From the NCBI GenBank assembly GCA_910588635.1, contig CAJUPW010000006.1, forward strand, positions 23,106 to 62,234: DNA of 39,129 bases. Reading direction: 5' to 3'. Positions within the stretch are counted from its first letter, which is position 1. Each line of letters opens with the position of its first letter. The notes below the pieces were generated by a model that saw only the letters and a program-made list of their open reading frames with translations, searched no databases and was not told the origin of the DNA. Made by a program: the position numbers and the translations under genes. The stretch comes from an uncultured Oscillospiraceae bacterium. Lineage in GTDB: Bacteria; Bacillota; Clostridia; Oscillospirales; Oscillospiraceae. This document shows positions 14,609 to 22,911 of this stretch, one piece after another.

Positions 14609-17254
14609 ATGAAAAAAGAACTGCCCAAGGTTTACGAGCCCCAGGAGGCAGAGGGCCGGATTTACAGAAAATGGGAGGAGAGCGGCTGCTTCAAGGGCCG
14701 CCGGGACCCTGAGAAGAAGCCCTTCACCATCGTCATGCCGCCCCCCAACGTCACCGGCCAGCTCCACATGGGCCACGCCATGGACGACTCCCTCCAGGAC
14801 ATGCTCATCCGCTACAAGCGGATGCAGGGTTACGCCGCTTTGTACCTCCCCGGCACCGACCACGCCGGTATCGCCACCCAGGTGAAGGTGGAGGAGGAGC
14901 TGCGCAACAACGAGGGCCTGAGCCGCTACGACCTGGGCCGGGACAAGTTTCTGGAGCGGGTGTGGGACTGGAAGGCCAAGTACGGCGCCCGCATCGTTCA
15001 GCAGCAGAAGAAGCTGGGCATCTCCGCCGACTGGGAGCGCTCCCGGTTCACCATGGACGAGGGACTGTCCCGGGCGGTGCGCCATGTGTTCGTCAGCCTG
15101 TATCAAAAAGACCTGATTTATAAGGGCAGCCGCATCATCAACTGGTGTCCCCACTGCGTCACCGCCCTGAGCGACGCCGAGGTGGAGTACCAGGACAAGC
15201 CCGGCCACCTGTGGCACATGCGCTACCCCCTGGCCGACGGCAGCGGCTACCTGGTCGTCGCCACCACACGGCCCGAGACCATGATGGGCGATACCGGCGT
15301 GGCCGTCAACCCCAACGACGAGCGGTACAAGCATCTGGTGGGCAAGACGTGTATCCTGCCCCTGATGGACCGGGAGATTCCCATCGTGGCCGACGACTAC
15401 GTGGAGATGGACTTCGGCACCGGCTGCGTGAAGATGACCCCCGCCCACGACCCCAACGACTTCGAGGTGGGCCTGCGCCACAACCTGGACACCATCCGGG
15501 TGCTGGACGACAACGGCGTGGTCAACGCCAACGGCGGCAGGTATGAGGGCATGGACCGCTACGAGGCCCGGAAGGCCGTGGTGGCCGACCTGGAGGCCCT
15601 GGGGCTGATGGAGAAGATCGAGCCCTATTCCCACAACGTGGGCACCTGCTACCGCTGCCACAGCGACGTGGAGCCCCTCATCTCCGCCCAGTGGTTCGTC
15701 CGCATGGAGCCTCTGGCCAAGGAGGCTCTGCGGGTGGTCAACGAGGGGGAAGTGAAGTTCGTCCCCGACCGCTTCGCCAAGACCTACACCAACTGGATGG
15801 AGAACGTCCACGACTGGTGTATCTCCCGCCAGCTGTGGTGGGGCCACCAGATTCCCGCCTGGTACTGCGCCGACTGCGGCCATGTCACCGTCAGCGAGGA
15901 GGACCCCGATTGCTGCGAGAAGTGCGGCTCCATGCATATCGAGCGGGACCCGGACGTACTGGACACGTGGTTCTCCTCCGCCCTGTGGCCCTTCTCCACC
16001 CTGGGCTGGCCGGACGAGAACAGCGAGGATTTCAAATACTTCTATCCCACCGACGTGCTGGTCACCGGCTACGACATCATCTTCTTCTGGGTGGCCCGGA
16101 TGATCTTCTCCGCCTGCGAGCACACCGGCAAGCCCCCCTTCCACACTGTGTTCATCCACGGTCTGGTCCGGGACGACAAAGGGCGGAAGATGTCCAAGTC
16201 CCTGGGCAACGGCATCGACCCCCTGGAGATTGCAGACAAGTACGGCGCCGACGCTCTGCGCTTCAATCTGGTCACCGGGAACAGCCCCGGCAACGACATG
16301 CGCTTCTTCACCGAGCGGTGCGAGGCCATGCGCAACTTCGCCAACAAGATATGGAACGCCAGCCGCTTCCTGATGATGAACCTCACCATTGACAGGTGTG
16401 AGCTGCCCGGTCGGCTGGAGCTGGAGGACAAGTGGATTTTGTCCAAGCTGAACCGGGCGGTGGCGGAGATCACCGAGAATATGGACCGGTACGAGCTGGG
16501 CGTGGCCGCCCAGAAGATTTACGACTTCATCTGGGACGACTACTGCGACTGGTATATCGAGCTGACCAAGACGAGGCTCCAGGGGGAGGACGAGGACAGC
16601 AAGGCGCGGGCCCAGCAGGTGCTGTGCTGGGTGCTCACTGAGATGCTCAAGCTCCTGCACCCCTTCATGCCCTTCATCACCGAGGAAATCTGGCAGGCCC
16701 TGCCCCACGGGGAGGAAGTGAAGGACGGGGACTTCCTTATGCTCCAGAACTGGCCCGTGGCCTCTGACGCCATGGACTTCCCCGCCGAGGAGAAGGCTAT
16801 GGAGCTGGTCATGGACGCCATCCGGGCCGTCCGGGGCCGGCGCAGCGAGATGAACGTGCCCCCCTCCAGAAAGGCCCGCCTCACCGTGGCCACCGGCGAG
16901 GGCGAGGTTTTTGCCCTGGGCGTGCCCTTCCTGAAGAAGCTGGCCTACGCCAGCGACGTGGAGATCGTCCCCGCGGACGCCGCTCCCGACGCCGCCGGCA
17001 AGGTGGTGGTGGTCACCCACGCCGCCCAGCTGTTCATCCCCCTGGGCGAGCTGGTGGACCTGACCAAGGAGAAAGCCCGCGTTGAGAAGGAGCTGAAAAA
17101 GCAGTCCGAGGAGCTTGCCAAGCTGAATACCAAGCTGTCCAACCCCGGGTTCGTCAACAAGGCCCCCGCCCATGTGGTGGCCGCCGAGAAGGAGCGCTCT
17201 GTCCAGCTCACTGATTTGGTTGCCAAGCTGGAGGAGCAGTTGAAAGGGATGTAA
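14609..17254 (+). CDS. valS: Valine--tRNA ligase
   Basis: Charges tRNA-Val with valine in the cytoplasm. The 881-residue class I synthetase has the PPPNVTGQLHMGHAMDD block with HMGH at residues 53-56. The CP1 editing domain (about residues 190-340) includes TTRPETMMGDTGVAVNP, and KMSKS is at residues 527-531. The anticodon-binding domain has PFMPFITEEIWQ, and a C-terminal coiled coil starts near residue 815. The ATG follows ATAGGAG. Its usual T-box leader is not directly upstream; a valine-type T-box lies 1.8 kb away behind three other genes. A REP-like doublet follows the stop. Confidence 0.97.
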   Translation: MKKELPKVYEPQEAEGRIYRKWEESGCFKGRRDPEKKPFTIVMPPPNVTGQLHMGHAMDDSLQDMLIRYKRMQGYAALYLPGTDHAGIATQVKVEEELRNNEGLSRYDLGRDKFLERVWDWKAKYGARIVQQQKKLGISADWERSRFTMDEGLSRAVRHVFVSLYQKDLIYKGSRIINWCPHCVTALSDAEVEYQDKPGHLWHMRYPLADGSGYLVVATTRPETMMGDTGVAVNPNDERYKHLVGKTCILPLMDREIPIVADDYVEMDFGTGCVKMTPAHDPNDFEVGLRHNLDTIRVLDDNGVVNANGGRYEGMDRYEARKAVVADLEALGLMEKIEPYSHNVGTCYRCHSDVEPLISAQWFVRMEPLAKEALRVVNEGEVKFVPDRFAKTYTNWMENVHDWCISRQLWWGHQIPAWYCADCGHVTVSEEDPDCCEKCGSMHIERDPDVLDTWFSSALWPFSTLGWPDENSEDFKYFYPTDVLVTGYDIIFFWVARMIFSACEHTGKPPFHTVFIHGLVRDDKGRKMSKSLGNGIDPLEIADKYGADALRFNLVTGNSPGNDMRFFTERCEAMRNFANKIWNASRFLMMNLTIDRCELPGRLELEDKWILSKLNRAVAEITENMDRYELGVAAQKIYDFIWDDYCDWYIELTKTRLQGEDEDSKARAQQVLCWVLTEMLKLLHPFMPFITEEIWQALPHGEEVKDGDFLMLQNWPVASDAMDFPAEEKAMELVMDAIRAVRGRRSEMNVPPSRKARLTVATGEGEVFALGVPFLKKLAYASDVEIVPADAAPDAAGKVVVVTHAAQLFIPLGELVDLTKEKARVEKELKKQSEELAKLNTKLSNPGFVNKAPAHVVAAEKERSVQLTDLVAKLEEQLKGM

Positions 17255-17255
17255 T

Positions 17256-17329
17256 GTAGGGGCCGCCGCCTTCGGCGGCCCGTTCCCCTGATGCTGATAC
17301 GGCGGGGCGCCGAGGGCGGCGCCCCCTAC
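17256..17329. repeat. REP-like palindromic doublet, copy 2 (after valS)
   Basis: Begins GTAGGGGCCGCCGCC and ends GGGCGGCGCCCCCTAC, with two facing GC hairpins about 25 bp apart. The ends and core match copy 1 at 8020-8098. It separates valS from the aldo/keto reductase gene and may act as a weak terminator. Confidence 0.75.
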
Positions 17330-17347
17330 AGAAAGGAGAGGCCCCTC

Positions 17348-18355
17348 ATGTCAAAAATCCAACTGGGTTCCACCGGCATCGAGATTGAGAAAAACGGCTT
17401 CGGCTGTCTGCCCATTCAGCGCGTCTCCAAGGAGGAGGCCGCCCGCCTCCTCCGCAAGGCGGCAGACGGGGGGATCAACTACTTTGATACCGCCCGGGCC
17501 TACTCCGACAGCGAGGAGAAGGTGGGCTGCGCCTTTGCCGGGATGCGGGAGAAGGTGGTCATCGCCACCAAGACCCACGCCCAGACCGGGGCGGAGATGA
17601 AACAGCACCTGGAGACCAGCCTGAAAACCATGGGGACCGACTATATCGACGTCTACCAGTTCCACAATCCCGCCTTTGTTCCCCGACCCGGCGGAGAGGA
17701 CGGGCTGTACGACGCCGCCCTGGAGGCCAAGGCCCAGGGGAAAATTCGCCATATCGCCATCACCAACCACCGGCTGGCGGTGGCCCGTGAGGCCATTGAT
17801 TCCGGTCTGTATACCTTGCTGCAGTTCCCCTACAGCTACCTGTCCGGCCCTCAGGAGCAGGAGCTGGTGGAAAAGTGCCGCGCGAAAGGCATGGGCTTTG
17901 TGGCCATGAAGGGGATGGCGGGCGGTCTGCTCCGGGACGGGACGGCCGCCGCCGTCTGGATGGCGGGGCAGGAGGGGGTGGTCCCCATCTGGGGGGTGCA
18001 GCACGAGTGGGAGCTGGACCAGTTCCTCGCCTGCGTCCCTAACGCCCCCGCCATGACGGAGGAGTACCGCGCCCTCATTGAGAAGGACCGCTCCGAGCTC
18101 ACCGGAGATTTCTGCCGGGGCTGCGGCTACTGCATGCCCTGTCCCGTGGGCATTGAGATCAACCAGTGCGCCCGCATGTCCCTGATGCTCCGCCGGGCCC
18201 CCGCCGCCGGGTGGCTGTCGGAGGAGTGGCAGGAAAAGATGAAAAAGGTTGAGAGCTGCCTGCACTGCGGCAAGTGCGCCTCCAAGTGCCCCTACGGCCT
18301 GGACACCCCCCGGCTGCTTCAGGACAACTACAAGGAGTACTGGACCCATTTTTAA
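17348..18355 (+). CDS. Aldo/keto reductase with C-terminal double [4Fe-4S] ferredoxin domain
   Basis: A predicted oxidoreductase of 335 residues. The N-terminal TIM barrel (about residues 1-250) has the AKR catalytic set: Asp47 and Tyr52 in YFDTARAYS, Lys75 in ATKTH and His106 in YQFHNP. The C-terminal part carries two cysteine clusters, CRGCGYCMPCP and CLHCGKCASKCP, expected to hold two [4Fe-4S] clusters. Such fusions may pass electrons between ferredoxin and an aldehyde or ketone; the substrate is unknown. The ATG at 17348 follows AAAGGAG. It stands alone, with a REP doublet before it and a terminator after. Confidence 0.92.
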   Translation: MSKIQLGSTGIEIEKNGFGCLPIQRVSKEEAARLLRKAADGGINYFDTARAYSDSEEKVGCAFAGMREKVVIATKTHAQTGAEMKQHLETSLKTMGTDYIDVYQFHNPAFVPRPGGEDGLYDAALEAKAQGKIRHIAITNHRLAVAREAIDSGLYTLLQFPYSYLSGPQEQELVEKCRAKGMGFVAMKGMAGGLLRDGTAAAVWMAGQEGVVPIWGVQHEWELDQFLACVPNAPAMTEEYRALIEKDRSELTGDFCRGCGYCMPCPVGIEINQCARMSLMLRRAPAAGWLSEEWQEKMKKVESCLHCGKCASKCPYGLDTPRLLQDNYKEYWTHF

Positions 18356-18378
18356 GCTGATGTAAACCCACAGTTGAC

Positions 18379-18418
18379 AAAAATAGACCTCTGAGTTGGT
18401 GGTCAGAGGTCTATTTTT
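18379..18418 (+). terminator. Intrinsic terminator after the Fe-S aldo/keto reductase
   Basis: AAAATAGACCTCTGA pairs with TCAGAGGTCTATTTT across a short loop, ending in a T run. It can act in both directions. Confidence 0.88.
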
Positions 18419-18453
18419 CATCTATCCTGAGACCGGAAAGGAGGGCGGATACC

Positions 18454-19701
18454 GTGACAGTCGGACAACGCATCGCCCAAAAGCGCAAGGAGCTGGGCCT
18501 GTCCCAGGAGGGGCTGGGGGAACAGCTGGGGGTGTCCCGGCAGGCCATCTACAAGTGGGAGTCGGACGCCTCCCTCCCCGAGATCGACAAGCTGATTACA
18601 TTAAGTAAAATCTTCTCCGTCCCGGTGGGCCGGCTGCTGGGGGTGGAGGAGGAGCCCGCCCCGTCGGAAGCCTCCCCCGGCGAGCTGACCGAGCAGCAGC
18701 TTGCCATGGTCCAGGAGATCGTGGACCGCTATCTGGCCGCCCAGCCCCAGCCCGCGCCCCCCAAGCGGCGGCGGATTGTCAAATTCTGCGCCGGGCTGGG
18801 ACTGATCGCCCTGGTGGTGTGCCTGTTCAACCTGTTTTCTAAGCTGGACCGGGTGAGTCAGGACTATGACAGCCTGCGCTGGTCGGTGGACAATGTCAGC
18901 GATAATGTAAACAGGCAGATCGGCTCCATCACCAACCGGGTGGAGGACATCCTCAAGAGCCAGAACGCCCTGACGGCGGAGTGGTCCGCCCAGGTGGCCT
19001 CCACCAACCTGTCGGCCAACACCGTGACCTTCGACGTGCGGGTGGTGCCCAAGACCTATGTGGAGGGGATGACCGCCATCTTCCAGGCCCGCAGCGGAGA
19101 GGATACGGTGGAGCTGCCCGTGGAGCCGGGGGCGGACCACGCCTTTGCCGGGCAGATCACCTGTCCCCTTACCGACAACATCTCCTTGACGGTGGTATTC
19201 GTCACCGGGGACAAACGGGAGACCCAGTGGCTGGAGGACTACGGCTATCTCTACACCGGCAGCTTTCCCGATTTGGCCTTGGACGGCTCTCTCTGGTTCG
19301 ACATGGTCCAACGGAAGGACAACCTCCTGCCCGCCTCGGACCGGGGGGTGCGGATCCAGAATTTTGAGGCGCACAACGATGTCTGGAGCTGGGAGCCGGA
19401 GCCGCCGGCTCAGGTCCGGGTGGGCCTGTTCCGGGACCAGAAGCTGGTGCTGTGGTATGAGAAGCGGGACCGGGAGATCATAGTGAAGGGCAAAACAGAA
19501 ACCGAGACCGGTTGGTACCGCCCCCGGGACGTGGAGCTGGACCCCGGCGGCGTCTACAGCGAGGCGCTGCTGTACACTGACGAGTACGGCCGCCAACGGG
19601 TCTGTTACGCTGAGGCCATCGCCTATGACGAAAATGAACAGAGATGGGAAACTCCCCGCATGTATGAGTACAGCGGCGAGGCGGCGGATTGGACCTTTTA
19701 G
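18454..19701 (+). CDS. Membrane-anchored XRE regulator with extracytoplasmic domain
   Basis: A 415-residue protein starting at a GTG behind AAAGGAGG. Residues 1-60 form a HTH_3 DNA-binding domain (IAQKRKELGLSQEGLGEQLG, then VSRQAIYKWESDASLPEIDKL). A Glu/Pro-rich linker leads to one membrane segment (FCAGLGLIALVVCLFNLF, about residues 112-130). A likely coiled coil follows (about residues 135-170), then a beta-rich domain of about 240 residues predicted outside the membrane. This layout suggests a one-component sensor that binds DNA at the membrane. The signal and target genes are unknown. It sits between two terminator/promoter boundaries, so it is probably monocistronic. Confidence 0.85.
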   Translation: MTVGQRIAQKRKELGLSQEGLGEQLGVSRQAIYKWESDASLPEIDKLITLSKIFSVPVGRLLGVEEEPAPSEASPGELTEQQLAMVQEIVDRYLAAQPQPAPPKRRRIVKFCAGLGLIALVVCLFNLFSKLDRVSQDYDSLRWSVDNVSDNVNRQIGSITNRVEDILKSQNALTAEWSAQVASTNLSANTVTFDVRVVPKTYVEGMTAIFQARSGEDTVELPVEPGADHAFAGQITCPLTDNISLTVVFVTGDKRETQWLEDYGYLYTGSFPDLALDGSLWFDMVQRKDNLLPASDRGVRIQNFEAHNDVWSWEPEPPAQVRVGLFRDQKLVLWYEKRDREIIVKGKTETETGWYRPRDVELDPGGVYSEALLYTDEYGRQRVCYAEAIAYDENEQRWETPRMYEYSGEAADWTF

Positions 19702-19704
19702 CCC

Positions 19705-19733
19705 TTGCCTGAGCGGCTGTTTTGTGCTATAAT
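19705..19733 (+). promoter_or_regulatory. Sigma-A promoter of nrdR
   Basis: TTGCCT (19705-19710) and consensus TATAAT (19728-19733) with a 17-bp spacer, 38 bp before the nrdR start. Confidence 0.8.
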
Positions 19734-19770
19734 ATGGCAAAAGCCCCCAATATAACAGGAGGTATGCGCC

Positions 19771-20226
19771 ATGAAATGCCCTTACTGTGCCTATCCGGAA
19801 AGCAAAGTGGTGGACTCCCGCCCCGCCGACGAGGGGGCCAGCATCCGCCGCCGCCGGGAGTGCCTGTCCTGTCACAAGCGCTTCACCACCTATGAGACCA
19901 TGGAGAGCCTGCCACTGATGGTGGTCAAAAAGGACGGCAGCCGCCAGAGCTTCGACCGCAGCAAGGTCCTGGGCGGCCTGATCCGGGCCTGCGAGAAGCG
20001 GCCGGTGTCCTACCAGACCCTGGAAAATCTGGTGATTGAGATTGAGCAGGTCCTCCAGAACCAGATGGACCGGGAGGTCAGCTCCGCCCAGATCGGCGAG
20101 CTGGTGATGGAGCGGCTGAAAAAGGTGGACGAGGTCGCCTATGTCCGCTTCGCCTCGGTCTACCGCCAGTTCAAGGACATCAACACTTTCATGACTGAGC
20201 TGAACAAGCTGCTGGAGGATAAGTAA
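19771..20226 (+). CDS. nrdR: Transcriptional repressor NrdR
   Basis: Represses ribonucleotide reductase genes in response to ATP/dATP levels. The 151-residue protein has the N-terminal zinc ribbon with Cys3, Cys6, Cys31 and Cys34 and the basic SIRRRRECLSC stretch that contacts DNA. The ATP-cone domain follows (about residues 48-140), including VVKKDGSRQSFDRSKVLGGL and VAYVRFASVYRQFKD. Length is standard. The ATG follows AGGAGG. It has its own promoter and terminator. No nrd reductase gene is in the window. Confidence 0.97.
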   Translation: MKCPYCAYPESKVVDSRPADEGASIRRRRECLSCHKRFTTYETMESLPLMVVKKDGSRQSFDRSKVLGGLIRACEKRPVSYQTLENLVIEIEQVLQNQMDREVSSAQIGELVMERLKKVDEVAYVRFASVYRQFKDINTFMTELNKLLEDK

Positions 20227-20258
20227 TCCTCCCTGTATCGCCAAACAAAACTCCTGGA

Positions 20259-20297
20259 CTTGGGAGCCACTTCGTAAGGAAGTGGCTCCCAAACTTT
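20259..20297 (+). terminator. Intrinsic terminator of nrdR
   Basis: TTGGGAGCCACTTC pairs with GAAGTGGCTCCCAA around a short loop, followed by ACTTTT. Confidence 0.88.
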
Positions 20298-20317
20298 TAC
20301 CAAGTCGGCCAAATGTG

Positions 20318-20422
20318 ATGGAATGGCAGGAAAATCCAACACTAGCCGCCACCGTGGCAATTCGCAATGCTTCTATGGGGCAAGAACAAGGAGAAAAAAT
20401 AAGCGCTTTGTCTGAATTTTGA
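20318..20422 (+). other. Short 34-codon open frame, possible gene remnant
   Basis: Between the nrdR terminator and the chemotaxis gene, an open frame reads MEWQENPTLAATVAIRNASM and ends KISALSEF. Its composition looks protein-like, and the frame stays open a few codons upstream of the ATG. There is no ribosome binding site. It may be the tail of a lost gene. No family recognised. Confidence 0.25.
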
Positions 20423-20472
20423 GCAGCGCTATCAACATAACGCGTACTGAACTTTTTCAATAAAAAAACTTA

Positions 20473-20501
20473 TTGCAAACAGGCAAACTATAGTTTATAC
20501 T
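20473..20501 (+). promoter_or_regulatory. Probable promoter of the chemotaxis receptor gene
   Basis: TTGCAA (20473-20478) and TATACT (20496-20501) with a 17-bp spacer in an AT-rich stretch about 55 bp before the start. Confidence 0.65.
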
Positions 20502-20554
20502 CATGAACTGTAGGCGGTAAGCCCTGAAATTTTTTCCGATTGAGGGGAGTTTTT

Positions 20555-22579
20555 ATGCGATTCATGGAGAATAAAAAACTTGCCGTACGGATTGGGATTA
20601 TAACAACTGTTATCACCCTGATCGGGATGACGCTTCTTTGGCTGGTGGTCTCCACCAACGCCGCTTCCATGGTCAAAAGCGACATTACCAACCAGATGAC
20701 AGACGCTGTGGAGGCCAGAGCCGCGATCATTGACGAATATGTGCTCTCCGCGGAGGAATATATGACGGCTTTTGCCCTGGGCGGCGAGGTCCGGGACCTG
20801 CTTTTGAATCCGTATGACCCTGAGCTGCTGGCCCGAGCGCAGAAATATACCGAGGATTTTGCCGCTGTCAAGGGGGTGTTCGAGGGGCTGTATATTGCCA
20901 CCCCGGTCACCCATGTGCTGACGCACACCTCCCAGGGCGCCATTGGCATGACCACCCGGTCCGGTGACTCCCTGAAGAGCTTTCAGGATACCATTTTGTC
21001 CCGTCGGGAGCTGACAAATCTGGGGATTATGAAGTCTCCCGGCACCGGCAGTATGATCCTGTCCATGTACTGCCCCATCTTTGAGGGACAGCGGTGCATC
21101 GGCTACGTGGGGGCCGGCGTCTATGCCGGACATCTGATGGATTCGCTGCTTGACCTGGACATCAAAGGTCTGCCCGGCAGTGAGTACGTGTTTCTGAATG
21201 TGGATACGGGGGTCTACCTCTATCATGAGGATGACGCGCTCTTGAATACGGAAACCACCGACAAGGGCTACCAGGAGATTATCCGGCGGATTCAGGCCGA
21301 TGGCGGCACCCAGGCCAATACATATTCTTACCGGGACGAGAACGGCGTCAGGCAGCTGGTGGTTTATAAATACCTAAAGGATCGCGGCTGGGTCTTTATG
21401 GTCCGGGACAGCGTCGCGGAGGTCTATGCCGCCGTAATCACCGTGCGTGTGCTGGTGGGTGTGCTGTGCGCGGTAATGGCTGCCGTCATCATTCTGGTCA
21501 CGCTTTTGATTCTGCGCCGGGAGGGCAGAAACCTGATGACGGTGGAGCGGGCGCTCAGCCGCCTGGGGGAGCTGAATCTCTCCGCTGACCAAGAGCTGGA
21601 GCCCTTCTATGGCCGGTCAGATGAGATTGGCATGATTGCTCAGACCACACATCAGGTTTGCGGCTGTTTGCGGGAGGCCATCAACGATGTGAACCGGGTT
21701 TTAGGTGAGATGGCCAACGGCAACCTCGCTGTAAATGTTACGGCGAACGAATCCTATTATGTGGGCGACTTCAAAGCACTGTTCACGAGCCTGCAGACCA
21801 TTCACGCCAATCTGGTGCATATCATCCGTGATATTTCTGAAGTGGCCGGTCAGGTGGATACCGGCGCGGAGCGAGTGTCCTCGGGCGCTCAGGCGCTGGC
21901 TCAGGGCACAATGGAACAGTCCGCTACCGTTGACGGACTCATGACCAACGTAGCGACAATTACCGCTCAGGTCAGGGACAGCACTGTGCGCTGCGGCAAT
22001 GCCAGCGAGCTGGTGGATCGGGCCACCGGCTATGCCGTCGAGGCGGACAGGAAGATGGATCAGCTGACCGAGGCCACCCGGAACATTGACCAGTCCTCCA
22101 CCCAAATCGGAACCATTATAAAAACGATTGAGGACATCGCGTTTCAGACCAACATTCTGGCCTTGAACGCCGCCGTAGAGGCCGCGCGGGCGGGAAGCGC
22201 CGGGAAGGGCTTCTCCGTTGTGGCGGACGAGGTTCGCAGCTTGGCCGCCAAATCCGCCGAGGCGGCACAGAATACAAACAATCTGATCAGCCGCTCCATC
22301 CAGAGCGCCAAGACCGGGACGGAATCCACTGATCAGGCCGTCTCCGCGATGCAGGTAATCAACGACTGCATTCAGTCCATCAAGTCGCTGATGGATGAGA
22401 TCGCCGCAGCCAGTGTCCGTCAGTCAGAGATGATCGCGTCGGTTGAAAACGGAATCAAGGAAATATCCAACGTGGTGCAGGACAATTCCATGGCGGCGGA
22501 AAAGAGCGCATCGGTTTCTAAGGAACTGTCTCAGCAGGCGCGGGCACTAAAGGGCCTGATCAGCCGTTTCCGTGTTTGA
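20555..22579 (+). CDS. Methyl-accepting chemotaxis protein with dCache-like sensor
   Basis: A 674-residue transmembrane chemoreceptor. The first membrane segment is about residues 11-33 (IGIITTVITLIGMTLLWLVV). A periplasmic-type sensor of about 250 residues follows, with dCache-like features including MYCPIFEGQRCIGYVGAGVY and YSYRDENGVRQLVVYKYL. The second membrane segment is near residues 288-312 and leads to a HAMP linker. The signalling domain has the conserved hairpin tip (IEDIAFQTNILALNAAVEAA, then RAGSAGKGFSVVADEVRSLA). The ATG at 20555 follows GAGGGGAG. The ligand is unknown, and no other chemotaxis or flagellar genes are present. Confidence 0.93.
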   Translation: MRFMENKKLAVRIGIITTVITLIGMTLLWLVVSTNAASMVKSDITNQMTDAVEARAAIIDEYVLSAEEYMTAFALGGEVRDLLLNPYDPELLARAQKYTEDFAAVKGVFEGLYIATPVTHVLTHTSQGAIGMTTRSGDSLKSFQDTILSRRELTNLGIMKSPGTGSMILSMYCPIFEGQRCIGYVGAGVYAGHLMDSLLDLDIKGLPGSEYVFLNVDTGVYLYHEDDALLNTETTDKGYQEIIRRIQADGGTQANTYSYRDENGVRQLVVYKYLKDRGWVFMVRDSVAEVYAAVITVRVLVGVLCAVMAAVIILVTLLILRREGRNLMTVERALSRLGELNLSADQELEPFYGRSDEIGMIAQTTHQVCGCLREAINDVNRVLGEMANGNLAVNVTANESYYVGDFKALFTSLQTIHANLVHIIRDISEVAGQVDTGAERVSSGAQALAQGTMEQSATVDGLMTNVATITAQVRDSTVRCGNASELVDRATGYAVEADRKMDQLTEATRNIDQSSTQIGTIIKTIEDIAFQTNILALNAAVEAARAGSAGKGFSVVADEVRSLAAKSAEAAQNTNNLISRSIQSAKTGTESTDQAVSAMQVINDCIQSIKSLMDEIAAASVRQSEMIASVENGIKEISNVVQDNSMAAEKSASVSKELSQQARALKGLISRFRV

Positions 22580-22696
22580 GAAATGAGTGTCCTCCGCATT
22601 GTGTGAGGTAAGCACCTCGAGGGGTTCATATTTTGGCGCTATCTTTGCTTGGGCGTAATTTGATAAGCCAAATTCAGTTCTTTTAACTATTACTTT

Positions 22697-22740
22697 AGAA
22701 TAAACATCCCCCGGCTATAATGCCGGGGGATGTTTATTCT
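22697..22740. terminator. Bidirectional terminator after the chemotaxis receptor
   Basis: AGAATAAACATCCCCCGGC pairs with GCCGGGGGATGTTTATTCT, a perfect 19-bp inverted repeat with a 6-nt loop, ending in A/T-rich arms. Confidence 0.85.
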
Positions 22741-22831
22741 AAAAATATGATTTGGAGGAGGCCGTTTCCTCCTTTGCTTCTCGGTATGAATCCACACAAT
22801 TAAAAACATAAACTATGGGCCATACGCATAG

Positions 22832-22871
22832 TAGCGGTTTACCCGTTTATATAATGAACGGGTAAACCGCT
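22832..22871. terminator. Long inverted repeat before the LysR stop, probable LysR terminator
   Basis: AGCGGTTTACCCGTT pairs with AACGGGTAAACCGCT around about 9 nt. It lies just past the LysR stop on the minus strand. There is no clear T run, so the terminator role is inferred from position. Confidence 0.55.
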
Positions 22872-22911
22872 ATGACTATAATTCTATGAATATCTTGACT
22901 GCCTCGGAAAC

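Larger units (their letters stand above)
22580..22911. other. Convergent intergenic region, no gene seen
   Basis: About 330 bp between the chemotaxis receptor and the convergent LysR gene. It is AT-rich and holds the two palindromes listed separately. No ribosome binding site or convincing open frame was found. Confidence 0.6.

Noticed and set aside
14348..17173. A 941-codon open frame on the minus strand opposite valS.
   Set aside because: It is a shadow of valS caused by high GC at third codon positions. It has no recognisable domain or ribosome binding site, while valS has all synthetase motifs.
18601..20460. A 619-codon minus-strand frame across the XRE sensor gene and nrdR.
   Set aside because: It runs opposite two clear genes, their promoter and terminator, and has no domain.
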